A stretch of DNA of 64,000 nucleotides from contig CM049318.1 in the NCBI GenBank assembly GCA_026874595.1, positions 2,357,741 through 2,421,740 on the forward strand. Reading direction: 5' to 3'. The stretch is from Sipunculus nudus (Eukaryota > Annelida > Sipuncula > Golfingiida > Sipunculidae). The notes beneath the pieces were generated by a model. It was not told the DNA's origin. It searched no databases and saw only the letters and a list, made by a program, of their open reading frames with translations. Each line of letters begins with the position of its first letter. The stretch's first letter is position 1. Positions 35,968 through 48,478 of the stretch are shown here, piece by piece. The position numbers and the translations under genes were made by a program.

Positions 35968-36110
35968 CTTTAAGTGAAAGGGTACTTGTAGGCCAAAAGG
36001 TGCTGGAAACACGACGAAAATATTTTTATCCTCATCGCGCCTTATCAAGCGGCCCTCCATACAAGATGTAAAGACGTTCTATTGTTAGAGGGCCGAAAGT
36101 CGCTAACGGG
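35968..36110. repeat. Dispersed repeat, copy 2 (partner at 30282-30455)
   Basis: The ordered blocks are shared with 30282-30455, ending in GTTAGAGGGCCGA. The copies are strongly diverged, so it is an old family. Confidence 0.6.
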
Positions 36111-36329
36111 TTGCTGGATATTTCATTTTCATTGGCTATCATGCAGATCTGTGTTGTGCGGATTATTAAATCATCTGTGAAATTAACTTTTCTGCAGTTA
36201 AAATTTTATGTATCATTGACCTCGTGCCAAGTTAATTTATTCTCTAGTTGACCTTACAATCTAATCATTTCGAGATGTAACCAAGATTGACTCTCATGTT
36301 TAAAATTCAGTACTAAGGCGTGATAAAAA

Positions 36330-36640
36330 AAGACTTGTGTATGGGTCCTATTTTTCGTGGATACAATTTATTTTTGTTAATGAAGACGGGTCTTTGGTTA
36401 CGTTGCTAATTGTGCTGTGGCACAATCTCCCTAATAGAATTCTGAACGGTATGGAAAAAGGATTTTATTTTGTGTTGATCATATCCACCATTTGAACAAC
36501 TGGAGCGAGTTTTTGTATTTTCCATGCAAGCTGTAAAAATGCCACGTATTGTATCTCGACATTTAAAAGAAAAAAGAAAAAACAATTCGAACCATATATT
36601 ATTGGTTCCTAGCGTCCGTAGAATAATAAATGTTTTTTTG
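36330..36640. repeat. Dispersed repeat, copy 1 (partner at 41660-41955)
   Basis: It shares with 41660-41955 the blocks TTTTTCGTGGAT, ATGAAGAC, TGTGCTRTGGCA, TTGTATTTTCCATGCAAGCT (or its equivalent) and TATCTCGAC, over about 280 bp. The class is unknown. Confidence 0.6.
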
Positions 36641-36709
36641 TTTGGCCTAAACGCCCGCGTTTAGCACTGAGAACTGTCAGACAAGGGCACGGAGGGAAAA
36701 CATTAAATA

Positions 36710-36857
36710 GTAAAACCTCGATGTTACCACCAACAACAGGACCTCATTTTCGTGGTGGTCGTGTAAGCGGGGTCTTCATAAATAGTAACAAGTGAACAAG
36801 TGGTCGTTAATTTGAGGTGGTCGCTAAACCGGGGTGGGCGTCAGGCGAAGTTTTACT
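36710..36857. mobile_element. pogo/Tigger-like MITE
   Basis: The left end is TAGTAAAACCTCG and the right end, read inward, is TAAGTAAAACTTCG. Both are flanked by TA, the target-site choice of Tc1/mariner/pogo elements. The interior carries GGTGGTCG motifs in several copies (GTGGTCGTGTAAGCGGGG, GTGGTCGCTAAACCGGGG), as in Tigger-type ends. It is about 148 bp and non-autonomous. Confidence 0.6.
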
Positions 36858-39800
36858 TATCATCACCGGGATTACTTGTGGAGAGCAGCAGCTGCAGGGC
36901 TCCATGATCCAGGGGCCCCGCAATCTACTCCAGCCAAACAAAGAACTGATTTTTTTTTATATTTACCATTAATTTCATTTCTAAGGACAAAAGTGTCTTC
37001 GTAAATTTCTTATCTTTACAAACTTATAGACCGTCTTAATTGGATAACCAATTATTATTTTCCAGTGCTATGTTTTGCTTTCATTGAGTATATAAAAGGA
37101 CGATGAACATTTCTCATAATAAACGGGTATTACATGTTTTGTCTTGAAATTCTAGATCGTTTAGGTCGACGGCCAGAGAGTTTACATACTGCGGGAAAGT
37201 ACGGGATTTAGATACTTTGTCTGTAAATTATCAGCCATTGTTAAATTGATATATTAGGATGCCAATGATTAAGAACATTTGGGTCAATGAGAGCTCTGTT
37301 TCTTTCATTGCTGAGTTAGTATTCTACATCTCCGCCAGAAGTCTCCCCCATCCACTGCGCCCAGACAAACTATTGTCACAATCTGTCTCTGCAGAATTAT
37401 AACAGTTGATTCAAACAAATCATGTGTACACTTGAAGAAATGACGTACAGAGATTATAAGAATTTTTGTTTGTGCAGTATGGTGTATCCAGAGACCGCCA
37501 TGTGAATCCCAGATCGTTTGAGGAGTATGCACGTATCGAGACTCGATTTTTTTCGATCGTTTTATTACCTGCTTTGTACAATTGTTTTCGATATTAAATT
37601 AACATTTTTTTGGTTGTATTGTTATAACAGCTTGATGGACTTATTAACCAATAGCTTTAAAATATTGGCAGGACAAAACTTGTAATACATGCATATTTAT
37701 TGTATCGTTTACTCATTGTATTATGCATGCTTGGGCAGCACATATATTAATGTATATGGCCATTTTTGCGCCGTAACAGCTATCCAAGTATTGTTGTATT
37801 GTTGGCGTATTTTCCACATAGAGGATTATCTATGAATATCAGCGAAAGACCTCAGCAAACATTCATTCGATCAGCACACTTTTACGCCGAAATCGAACTT
37901 TTTCGCCCGGGAATTGTAAAATAAAAAAAATAGTAAATGGAGCAGCTATAGAACATGAATCAACAACATTCATTCCAATTGTACTCTTAATTATGCATAT
38001 GATTTTTCTTTATGATATATATTTTACCAAATATTTAGATCTTTTTTGCGGTGTAATGTCCGTGACAATTATACACGTGCTTGCTTGGTTATATTGCGTG
38101 ATAAATCTAGGGGATTATCTAGTTTGTGATGCTGTAATAACAATTGAGGGCCAATTGATTCAGGCTCATACATTTTTCACAATGATGCCAATTCAATTGG
38201 GTCACTAATCCAGGTAAAGTACGCTTAAATACAGGGTTTGTTTATATGACGCAACAGATCTTAACCATGAAAGACCGAAGGACTGCCTGAATACCAACAG
38301 GGGCCTATCATTTGGTGGAGACGTTGATCACTAATCCTTCCTTAAACCAAAATCTATAACGTTTTAACATAGGTGTTCCCCGAAGGTATCTGCCGACTGA
38401 AGAGACCTCTGATGGGCAATTTCTAAACTGAAATAAAACCACCCAATATGGTCAAGAAATCTTGGAATAATCGTGGAGGAAATGCTTAACCAATATATCA
38501 GGGGTTTTCATATTACAAAGACGGATAGATAAGGCAAAAAATGGTAGGGTTCTCAGGCACCGCGCGCGTCAATTCCCCCCCCCCCCCCCCGCATCAAACA
38601 TTTTTATTTTGCTTTTTTATAGAAACTGACCATATTTGAGCTCCAGCCGCTCGGACATTTCTTTCCAGAAGATAAACTAATAAAATTCTGATAAGATTTC
38701 CTTTTTGATGTAGGGTTTTCTTTTTTTTTTTACCTGTTTAGTAAAACAATTCTGTTATTATCCTGCTTTTCCCTGATCATAAGACATTTTTTTATCGAAA
38801 ATTACAAAAAAGGTAAAAATAAAAATCGCCCTCGAGCACTGATTTATGGAAAAAAGTGCCTCAGAACCCAATTTTTTTTTGTTTTCCCCTTAAATGGTCT
38901 CACTTGGTCTCAACTGTCATACATTGACATACACTTAAAACAGTCTGTTTCTGAAAAGCGTGCCCATTAAAATTGACCAAAATATTTTCATAAATGGACA
39001 GATCGATCTCAATAAGTGACTGTAATGCTGAAATGAATAAAAAGCTTGAGAAAAATGAAATGAAACAAAGCCCATACCTTGAAACTTGTTTAGAAAATGC
39101 AATAAATTTAATACATGACAGAGTGGAAAAAAATTTCACATTACAATATTCTATTGTAATGTTTTTCATTTATATAAGAATATGAAAAGCTAAGAGGAAA
39201 GGGGCCCTCCTACTTGGTTATAGTAAAGTTCTAAATATATGATTGCAAACTAATACTCTGACAAGACTGACAAAAACAGTAAAAGTTTTGAGATACTGTG
39301 ATTCATATGAAAATTTACAAATGGACAGGGAAGTTGACAGAATGGACTAATACCTTTATTTCAATTTCAAGGGAATAATGCATTTAAGTTTATATATAAT
39401 CCTATTTTTTAAGCATATCCACTTTTTCCATTAAGAAGTTTTTATCTGAATCATTTTTTTATTTACAGGTTTTATAAATTTTAAATAAAAAAAACCCCTG
39501 AAAATATAAGTTAAAATATTAGAATTGTTGCAAAAGTTGCAATCATTATATATACAGAGTAAAAAACTGAAACTATAAGTTAAAATATTAGATTAACATA
39601 AATGTTTAAACTGAATTTAAAAGAAAATAATGCCACAACATGGCATCTACAAGAATATTCCTTGAATCACTATTAAAAAGTTTTGCACATTGGAGTTTTC
39701 AGTACATGCTTAATTTTATTCACCAAAATAAAATAAAAGATTCAGTAAATTTGATAAAATAAAACATCTTTTCAAATAAAGTATACACACTGTTGGTTGA

Positions 39801-40259
39801 ATAAGGGACAAACAATATCATTGTGCTAATTACTATCCCAGTTTTAATTTATCACTGGAATTAATAGTCAGTTTCACACCTGGTGAAGTTTTTACTCCTT
39901 TGAAGTAAGGAATTACTTATCTCATGAACATCCACACTTTCATAGCAATACACCACTTTGGGGACACAATTAAATGTACACTTTAATCATTGTAACCCTG
40001 TTGGTACAATACAAAATCTAAAATGTAACATAGCCTAGAATAAGAATGAATCAAATAAAGAAAATAATAACATTCATCTAGTTTATGCTTCATCTGGGGG
40101 GGGGGGGAGTACTGGGCAGAGGGGAAGCCTGCTGGTAGTGGCCAAGCTGACCCAAGGCAAGCTGCCTGGGGTAGGTTACATAATGCAAGTGAAGGCTGTA
40201 CTACTAGGTGGGCTAGATGTAAACAACACTTGACATGGTGTATGAAAACATGAATAAAA
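36858..40259. other. AT-rich DNA, no gene seen
   Basis: Contains poly-C at 38574-38590, poly-G at 40096-40107 and a dispersed-repeat copy at 37858-37975 (listed separately). The small + frame at 38994-39185 has protein-like composition but no splice or domain support. Confidence 0.35.
37858..37975. repeat. Dispersed repeat, copy 2 (partner at 15597-15713)
   Basis: It shares the ordered blocks described for 15597-15713. Neither copy has clear terminal repeats. Confidence 0.6.
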
Positions 40260-41655
40260 GCTATTCTTTCCAATCAATTTCTTTGAAATTTCAGATTTTA
40301 AAAGATTAAATCCTTATGTATATATGTTGTGAAAATTAAATCAACAGTGCCAAAGTTGGACAAAATTTAAGGTATTGATTTTTTATTTATGCTAATAACT
40401 TTAAAAATTTGCAAAATTCAGATCTAATTTTGGGCAAACAATTGAATCTTGATTAAATAAAGTTATATTCCTTGAAAAAAGTCTCTAGGTTCAGCAATTC
40501 TCATGTTAGGTGAGTAAATACATTTCCTGATTTTTTTTTTAAAATTGCATTATGTTTTGGCCCATAACTTCAAAATAATACCGAATACTGACTTAATTTT
40601 TGGTATGTTCATAGAAAATGTATGTAAGAATGTGAATACTTAATACAATTAAAAAACAGATCAGTGGTTTTGATATTAGGCATCCTTGAAGTGTAACAAT
40701 GGCTTTTTTTATGGAAAACGGAGTTTTTTTCCTTAATATCTCGAAGGAACCAAGTCCTAATGACCCAATTTTTGGTATGGTAGGAGATTTTGGGGACATC
40801 TAATATTATGCCAACAGCCTGGGGAGCATAGAGATGTGCACTGAATGACCTACAGTCATCAAAGTGGACTGCTTGACAATGTAAGGGAACACAACAAGAG
40901 CCTCCAAAAAAATTCAATAACTAGCCTAATTTTGCAGCTTTTATTTTCAAATTTCAGATTTAACAGATTAAATCCTTATGTATACATGCTGTGAAAATTA
41001 AATCCACAGTACTTACAGGAAAAAAACGTGCCGTGGCTAAAGTTGGGCAAAATTTAAGGTACCAATTTTATATTTTTGCCAATATTTAAAAATATTTAAC
41101 AGATTTTGATCTAATTTTTGGTATACAATTAAATTTTGATTAATTAAAGTTGTATTACTGGAAAAAAGTCCCTACCTTTAACACTTTTGGACTTAAGTGA
41201 CCAAATATCTTCCTGATTTTTTTACAAAGTCCATTATGTTTGGGCCCATAACTTTTTAAAATGATATAATACTCACTTAATATCTGGCATGTACATAGAA
41301 ACTATTTAGAGGAATATTTATGGTAAATATGAAGAAAACCAGATCAGTGGTTTTGATATTAGGCAGTCCTGAAGTGTTAAAATAGATTTCTAATAAAAAA
41401 TTGAGGTTTTTCCTTAATATCTCGAAGGAACGAAGTCCTATTGACCCAATTTTCGGCATGGTAGGAGATTTTAGAAACATCTAACTGTATGCCGAATTTT
41501 AAGATTCGTAGGTCACACGGTGTCGAAACGTGCCAGTCTTACGGACGGACATCCAGACGGACAGACGGACGGACGGACGGCAAGACAGACAAACGGACGA
41601 CGGACAATGGACCACGACTATAGCTCAGATGACTTATAGTCAGCTGAGCTAAAAA
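40260..41655 (+). repeat. Tailed repeat with two ~670-bp internal units
   Basis: Two tandem copies, offset 662-681 bp, share ATTTCAGATTT..AAGATTAAATCC, AATTTAAGGTA, TATGTTTKGGCCCATAACTT, GATCAGTGGTTTTGATATTA and TTAATATCTCGAAGGAAC. Only the second ends in the tail: a GACGGACGGACGG run (41535-41600) and a perfect copy of the hairpin at 41622-41650 followed by AAAAA. The body is unrelated to the 330-bp units at 180-1575, but the tail is the same. Confidence 0.85.
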
Positions 41656-41659
41656 TTAT

Positions 41660-41955
41660 TCTTCTGCGGATTCGCGGCTCCCATTTTTCGTGGATCATAT
41701 TTTACATATGAAGACCAAGTCCTTGATAATGTAGCTATTTTGTGCTATGGCATACCTAAAACAATTCTTAAAGGTATAGAAATTAGACTAATTCGTTTTA
41801 TCACATACACTATGTCAAGAACTGTCCAGAACATTTGTTTGTATTTCCAAGGCAAGCTGGCAAAATACCACGTGTTTATTATCTCGACTGGTAAAAAAAA
41901 AGAAAAATTTCGCGAGCTCGCACTACATTTATGGTTCACAGATTCCGCAGATCTA
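41660..41955. repeat. Dispersed repeat, copy 2 (partner at 36330-36640)
   Basis: Starts with GCGGATTCGCGGCTCCCA, immediately after the tailed repeat. The shared blocks are as described for the partner. A (GT)n/G-run follows at 41960-41987. Confidence 0.55.
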
Positions 41956-42129
41956 TAAGTTGTGTGTGTGTGTGTGTGGGGGGGGGGCAAATTGCACGTG
42001 GGCTTCCTGACAAACGTGCCACGAAACCAGAAATGCGACCAATTTGCTTGTGCTGCCATCTGTTAGAAGAAATTAAAACTATATTCTTTAAAATTCTTCA
42101 ATATTATATTATTACATGAGAACATCTAT

Positions 42130-42720
42130 ACCATTTGAACGAAATGATGTCCCCGCATCACGCTAAATGATGTGCTCGGATCACGCTGAATGATGTCCTC
42201 GAATCATGCTAAATTATGTTCTCGCAATACGCAAAATGATGTTCTCGTATCACACAAAACAATGTCCTCGCATCACGCAAATTGTTGACACAACACGCAT
42301 CACGCTATATGATACCCTCGCATCACAATAAATGATGTCCTCGCATCACGCTGTATGATGTCCTCTCATCACGCTAAATGTTGTCCTCGCATCACGTTAA
42401 ATGATGTCCTCGCATCACGCTAAATGATGTCCTCTCATCACACTAAATGATGCCCCTGCATCACGCTAAATGATGTCCTCGCATCACACAAAATAATGTC
42501 CTTGTATCACGCAAAGTGTTGACACAACACGCATCACGCTATATGATAACCTCGCATCACAATAAATGATGTCCCCTCATCACGCTAAATATTGTCCTCG
42601 CATCACGCAAAATGATGTCCTCGCATAACATTAATTGATGTCCTCTCATCACGCTAAATGACCCCCCTGCATCACGCTAAATTATGTCCTCGCATCGCGC
42701 CAAAGGATTTCCTTTCATTA
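42130..42720 (+). repeat. 23-bp minisatellite
   Basis: About 25 copies of AATGATGTCCTCGCATCACGCTA variants. A variant block containing GTTGACACAACACGCATC occurs at 42284 and 42518, about 234 bp apart, so a higher-order duplication of roughly ten units has occurred. It is not CRISPR: there are no unique spacers and the DNA is eukaryotic. Confidence 0.93.
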
Positions 42721-44074
42721 CTCTTGGTTATGGCATAAGCAGTCCGCATCAAAAGATGGTGCTTATCCTATAAAGAAAATTTTCCCTATAACCTGCAACC
42801 GGTCGAGGAATAATTTAGTTAACTATTTGTGTATCATTTGTTTTTATCACGTTTCGGGTTCAGTGATCATTTTATCATCCATGTTGGCTTCTTCTGTGGG
42901 GTGCAAATAGTTTACTTTCCTTCTCCAGGGGGCCCTACTATCACTAAAGGGTAAGGTCTACATGAGAACCTATAACTGAGCACACATATGCCACCTGTAG
43001 TGAAAATTGTAAATTACTAGAACTGGCAATGGCAGCAACTGGGTAGCTGGACATAGGGTTAAAGAGTAACAGTATATGAATTACTGTACTTGGGTTTTAT
43101 TAATGTAATATCAGAATCTGACAAAATAATAGGGACCCACGCAGGTCTAGTTTTCCCTTGGCCCAGGTATGCTGTCTACTGTGTCTCGTTCCAGTGCGAC
43201 TTGGTGGTTACTTTACACCCTTATTGACAATGCAGCGGCGAGAACTGTAACACAATCACAAGTCGGTGATGGTAGCAATTTGTTGTACTATTCCTGTAAA
43301 TCCTACTGTAATTTGAGGATTTGGGCGTGGTAAGAAAAATATAGTTATTCCGCACAAAACTTTGCCGACTTTCTTTAACGTGCCACCGCTCTTTCCGAAG
43401 AAAGATTCTCGCCTGGTCGCTGTCCTCGGAGTACTTTTCGCGCCCCTATCGAACCCTGTTAGGTTTGTTGTTCCTAGTATCTCGAATTCGCTCAAGGGGG
43501 CTGCCAGTTTGCGTACCGCCTAAAACCTGGATGTCACACATCGCATGTCGTAATTATGGGTATACCGCTCGTAAATAAAATTTGTTGTTGATGTTGTTGT
43601 GATGACTGTCTGTACAATCCTCCTTTTAACATATTCCCTCAGCATAAATTCCCGATTTTCAGGACCACGTTCAGTGACCCATGTATCCCAGAAAGTTTAA
43701 GTGGTATCATGAACAGAGGCCAATCCTTTTATAGTAAGCCATTTTACCAAAAACATTTTAAAATGTATGTTTAATTAAAATTTTAACATAGTACCTTTTA
43801 TTAGCTAGGGCAACATTAATATACAAACCGAGATATATAGGAATTACGAACAGAAATAAGCACAGAATTACAACATACAAATCTTGTGCATGCTGGATGC
43901 AAATTATGTGAATGTTTCCAAACTGACATTGAGAATATAAACATGTACTTGCAAACACTTTCAAACTGAAGTTCATGCCCGCAGTAAATCTGTAATATCT
44001 GCAAATCGCGAGGCCCTCCATTCGATTCGGAATATCGTCCTCTTAATGCATAGCAGAAAGTCAGTTTTACAGTT
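42721..44074. other. No gene recognised
   Basis: Mixed sequence with a slightly GC-richer part at 43140-43560. Frames at 43256-43495 and 43816-44148 on the minus strand have no motif or splice support. Confidence 0.35.
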
Positions 44075-44740
44075 CTGTTATTGCCGGAGTCCACCAGGAG
44101 GATGTAATTCATTCCCGTCCTGGTGTGTTTGTTCACGACATAACTCACGCAATAATGAACGGATTCTCATGAAACTATCCGGGTATTTGAGCGTCATCAA
44201 GGAATATTCACAAATGTACGGTCACTTATGCACTAACCTGAAAATATAGGCTAAAAAGAAGTAAATGCACAGAAGGCCCGCCTTATCAGTGTGGCCCAAT
44301 CACCTCTTCAGATCACGGCCGAGCGCTCAGCACCTAAGCGGGACGGTGTCCACTGTTCCCAAAGCGTGTTTTAAACGCCTGTTATATGACGGGAGCATAA
44401 TGGTACACCCAAATTTCGTCCGTCCTGTAAGTATTCCCCCGATAACTTGCCGGGGCTTTGATGGATTTTCACGAAACTCACCGTAACTACTAACCAATTA
44501 GGTCAATTTAATTAGGTCAGAGGTCACCGCATTTTGGAGGCACCTTGGTGAACTTACCGAAATCCTATGGATTTTCATGAAACTTGTCATACATATTTAC
44601 CACAATTGAGTTTCTCACCTGAATTACCTTCTCATAAAAAATCATGCATATTTAATGAGGTCAGAGGTCACCAGATACCCGACGGGCGCATTATGCACGT
44701 TTGCGGTGCTCTTGTTGAAACTGGTGCTCCCGTGGCGGAG
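44075..44740. repeat. Dispersed repeat with TTTTCATGAAACT and AGGTCAGAGGTCACC motifs
   Basis: Internal redundancy: CGGATTCTCATGAAACT, GATGGATTTTCACGAAACT and ATGGATTTTCATGAAACTT at about 44160, 44460 and 44568, and TAGGTCAGAGGTCACC or GAGGTCAGAGGTCACC at 44515 and 44660. It ends near GTTTGCGGTGCTCTTGTT, a phrase I associate with mollusc dispersed repeats (from memory, unverified). Confidence 0.55.
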
Positions 44741-45429
44741 ATATGTATCCAATGAAATGCAGATTTCCAGTTTCATTATTCTTCATATTCTGTACAGTTA
44801 TATATTTTATCTTTATTTTTTATTTTACTAGTATTAAGCTGGGACCATTAAGGCTTTTGCCCTGTCTCATTGGCCCTATGAACAAAACCACCTTTTACAC
44901 TATACCTTTTGCTTTGGTATCACAAACCGCTGATTTAATCATACAAACCCTGACACCAGAAACTGCTGGGCGGGCATTGTTTTGTTCCATGAAAGCACAG
45001 AAACACCAAAAACATTTAGGTTTCTTCCTCATCCGACCATTTTACTCCTTGTAAAAGATTCAATTTCAGCAATACGGTGACCCTATTAGAAGGAAAATGA
45101 ATATATACTTTCAATAACAATTAAAGTTTAATCATTCTTACAATAAAATAAAATACATAGGCTTACTCGAATGCAAATGAACCCTACTACAACCCCATAT
45201 CTTAGTGCTAATGGATATTGTATTGAGAGTGATATGGGCTAAATTATCAACACTTGTTATCACTGACACATATTTGACATGAAATACAGACGGAAACTAG
45301 AATACGCGTAGTCGACAAGCGACTACTTGTATCCGCCGAAATCACAGTGGGACGGGTGAAGTGCGGCATGGATTGGGTAACAAGGGAAATAGAGTGAGAT
45401 GTGTTGCATATTAGTATGGATGTCTGCCA
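44741..45429. other. AT-rich DNA, no gene seen
   Basis: Nothing recognised apart from generic AT-rich sequence. Confidence 0.35.
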
Positions 45430-46045
45430 CCTGGTAGTGCCACCTACCACAAAATCCAGAAAGCTATCAAAGTTGTATACAAATGCAAAATGTAAAACCA
45501 CTGCAGAGATATGAGTGATTTTATGCCACGGCAAACAAACAGACGGACGCTGTGCAAAATGATTGCAGGTTGCGCCACCAGTTTTGCGTACGATTAAGAG
45601 CTATGCGAGATCTATCAAAAGTTTGGCCTAATCGGTCAAACGGTTCCCGAGATATGAGCTTGGATGTCTGCAGCGTAAAAGTGAATGTAGGTGGCGCCAC
45701 CTGTCATAAAATTAAGAAAGCTGTCCAGGATGTATACACATGCAAAATTTCAGGTGGATAAGTCCAACCAATGCAAAGATATGAGTGATTTATCCTAAGG
45801 CAGATGAACAGATGGATGCTGTGCAAAAATGGTTGCAGGTGGCGGCACCACTTTTTATGTATGTTATAAAGCTATCCAAGGACTACATTTTTGCAGAAAA
45901 AAATGTCCGGATCGGTCAGACGGTTCCCGAGATATGTGGGTTAATGTGTCAACACAGACGCACAGATGGACGCACTGGAGAGAGGAAAGGTCAGAGGTCA
46001 AAACAAAATCGGGGCGCAGCAGTTCACATGTGACCCGAACATAAT
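45430..46045 (+). repeat. Degenerate tandem repeat with GGTGGCGCCACC heads
   Basis: Variants of the 12-bp palindrome occur at 45433, 45568, 45690 (perfect) and 45839, spaced about 120-150 bp. Each is followed by AAGCTATC/AAGCTGTCC-type text, and alternate units share CGGTCARACGGTTCCCGAGATATG (45634 and 45916). GACGGACGC or GATGGATGC sits between units. It shares its head motif, but not its body, with the repeats at 180-1575. Confidence 0.75.
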
Positions 46046-46123
46046 CCCGGGTTTCGTAAAATTGCGCCAAGCGGTTACGGAGGAGTTCTCCGGACACATA
46101 CGCGGCGGCGGGCTGAAAACATA

Positions 46124-46152
46124 GTATCCGCAAAACTCTGTTTTGCGGATAC
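46124..46152. other. Perfect 13-bp hairpin
   Basis: GTATCCGCAAAAC and its exact reverse complement GTTTTGCGGATAC are separated by a 3-base loop, TCT. It may be a foldback end or the remnant of a small inverted-repeat element. It is not a bacterial-type terminator. Confidence 0.85.
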
Positions 46153-46599
46153 AATTATACAATTTCATTTTATATCAGTAATTTTTGCGTCAGTTGTTGT
46201 TATTGTAATTGTGTCAGAGATTCTTTTTTCTTCAGGTTTCCATTACAACAAGACCAGCTTGTCTTGTACTGTATCTACATTATAGTAAAAAGCCGTTTCA
46301 TATGATAAAAATATAAAAAGAAAAAGGAAAAGAGACAAAGTGACAGCTGTGCCCATGCTGGTGATCAAAGTGGTGGCAGATTTTTGTATAAATTAATGCC
46401 TAGCAAATTTTGAATTTTTAATTTCCTTGGTATAACTGATCACAGAATGTAATTGCAAAGAACTTTATAAGATAATCGGAACATTCCAGCTTAAACCTAC
46501 ATTGATGCCTTGTGACGAAAGCGGCCTCACGTGTTGCACTGTCACCTTTAGGCAAAATTTTATAACAGATCATAGTAAAAGCATTAAGAAGAAAAAAAA

Positions 46600-46830
46600 A
46601 TTGCACTCGGAGAGCGCAGACCTCCGCCAAGGCAGCTCATGGCATTGTAAGAATGCATCATTTTTCCTTGATCCAGATGGTGACATGGATCACCCCACAA
46701 TGTAATCAACTGTTCCTTGTATCACTGCCGAGCTATCCTGAAAATTTCATCAAATCCGTTGATAATTTGTTGAGTAACAGAAAACAGACAGGCAATCCAA
46801 CCCCTTGCCGGAGATTATAAAATATACTAG
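46600..46830. repeat. Old dispersed repeat (CCTCCGCCAAGG type)
   Basis: It begins AGCGCAGACCTCCGCCAAGGC and ends GTTGAGTAACAGAAAACAGACAGGC then CCTTGCCGGAG. A related start, TAGACTTCCGCCAAG, lies at 51283 and is followed by TTTGTCTGTCTG. I associate this phrase with dispersed repeats of many invertebrates, from memory. Confidence 0.5.
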
Positions 46831-46891
46831 CTCATCTATTTACAACTGTTAATTTTGCTCGGTAGGTAATTAATATAAAATCAGTAAGTTT

Positions 46892-46892
46892 G

Positions 46893-46946
<54 letters not shown>

Positions 46947-46971
46947 AGATAGATAGATAGATAGATAGATA
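46892..46971. repeat. (CT)n(GATA)n microsatellite
   Basis: About 25 CT repeats followed by seven GATA repeats. Confidence 0.95.
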
Positions 46972-47203
46972 AATATTCACGACCGAAGAACACAATAACA
47001 ATTTTATTATTATTTTTTTTTCTGAAAGCAGTATATCACACCACAAATTGAGCATGTATGTCTGCTGGCCGCTTCACAAATGTAAGTATCTTCTGGGACA
47101 ACAGTAGGCTAATCATCTTGTAAATTAAATATAAATTTTAAATGTACAGTTAATGAAAACAACAAAAGCTTGAAAATATCTGTATACCTGTAATAATAAT
47201 ATT

Positions 47204-47260
<57 letters not shown>

Positions 47261-48397
47261 GCGTGTTTCTGAGATTTCCATCATATGGTTTAAAACACAT
47301 CATAGTACACATAAAATGTGTTTCAAAGCATAAAATATCGTTTCACGAAATTAAATGTCCCTCTTCATGTTATCATTGTACGACAATTAGCTAACGAAAT
47401 CTATTCAGCTGCCATTATGCACACGTAACTGTAACTACAACACACGTGACCGACACACGTGACCATCCATGATTTCAAGACGCTTGAGCAACAGTGTTGA
47501 ATATGATATATACTGATAATTCTTATCTATCACAGATTATCTACCTCAGAACGACATGCGATACATACAACAATGGACACAAGAACAAACCGCTTTCTTA
47601 TGGTACAGCGACGCACAAAACCGACTAGTAACAAGCTGTTTTTTATACTCCCACCTTATAAAGTAAACAGATTTTAAAGGAAAAATACGAACAAGTCATA
47701 CACTATTTCTGCAACAGGTGCAAAAAAATATTTATAAGTTAACAAATATGATAACCATTTAATTGAGGTTATTTAAAAAAAAGAAATTGAAATAACAAGG
47801 CACTCCTCTAATGAATAATAAAAGCTTAAGTTTAAACATAATCAACTCCTAGTTAACATTATCAGCGGTCAAAGATTAAACTATCACGTGATGAAACAAT
47901 CGCGTGATGAAAACAATTACGTGATGAAAACAATACAACACACGCTGATGACCTAACGTGTTGATTTACGTCTTCAGCTTTATAAAATATTATTAAAAAT
48001 AAATCTATGATACAGAGACAGAATTTCGTGAACAGTCATAAGAAGGAACGTTATAATCTAAACCCTGAAACTCTATTCATTGCCTAATGACGAACTTATT
48101 TTATCTTTAGAAAGATTGAAACATATCGCTACTGACACTCCATTGAAAGCTTATATGCACAGAAATAGTATTCATTAATCTCAGCTAACCACATTTCCCA
48201 CGGACTTACACGGATGGCAGATAACTTGTGGCACAAGCCGGTCGCATTTCCTACTAACTAAGTTTGCCTGTGGCAAGTGTTTAAGGCAATGACTGTAGAT
48301 TAGGCCTAATTCAGGAGGCATGTCCAACCGGGATTAAGTTAACCATAAGACACTGTCGATTATATCTAAACATTATAAAACATATATTCTGCAATAA
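46972..48397. other. AT-rich DNA with (TA)n at 47210-47251
   Basis: No gene seen. CACGTGA is repeated around 47445-47465 and 47884-47925, partly inside a short triplicated CGTGATGAAAACAAT phrase. Confidence 0.4.
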
Positions 48398-48409
48398 ACA
48401 CACACACAC

Positions 48410-48475
<66 letters not shown>
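48398..48475. repeat. (CA)n(TA)n microsatellite
   Basis: A short CA run leads into about 30 TA repeats. Confidence 0.95.

Positions 48476-48478
<3 letters not shown>

Noticed and set aside
38994-39185. Plus-strand 63-codon frame with helix-like, charged composition
   Set aside because: No acceptor or donor, AT-rich codons, no recognisable motif.
42130-42720. CRISPR-like array
   Set aside because: Units are contiguous with no unique spacers, and the genome is a eukaryote.
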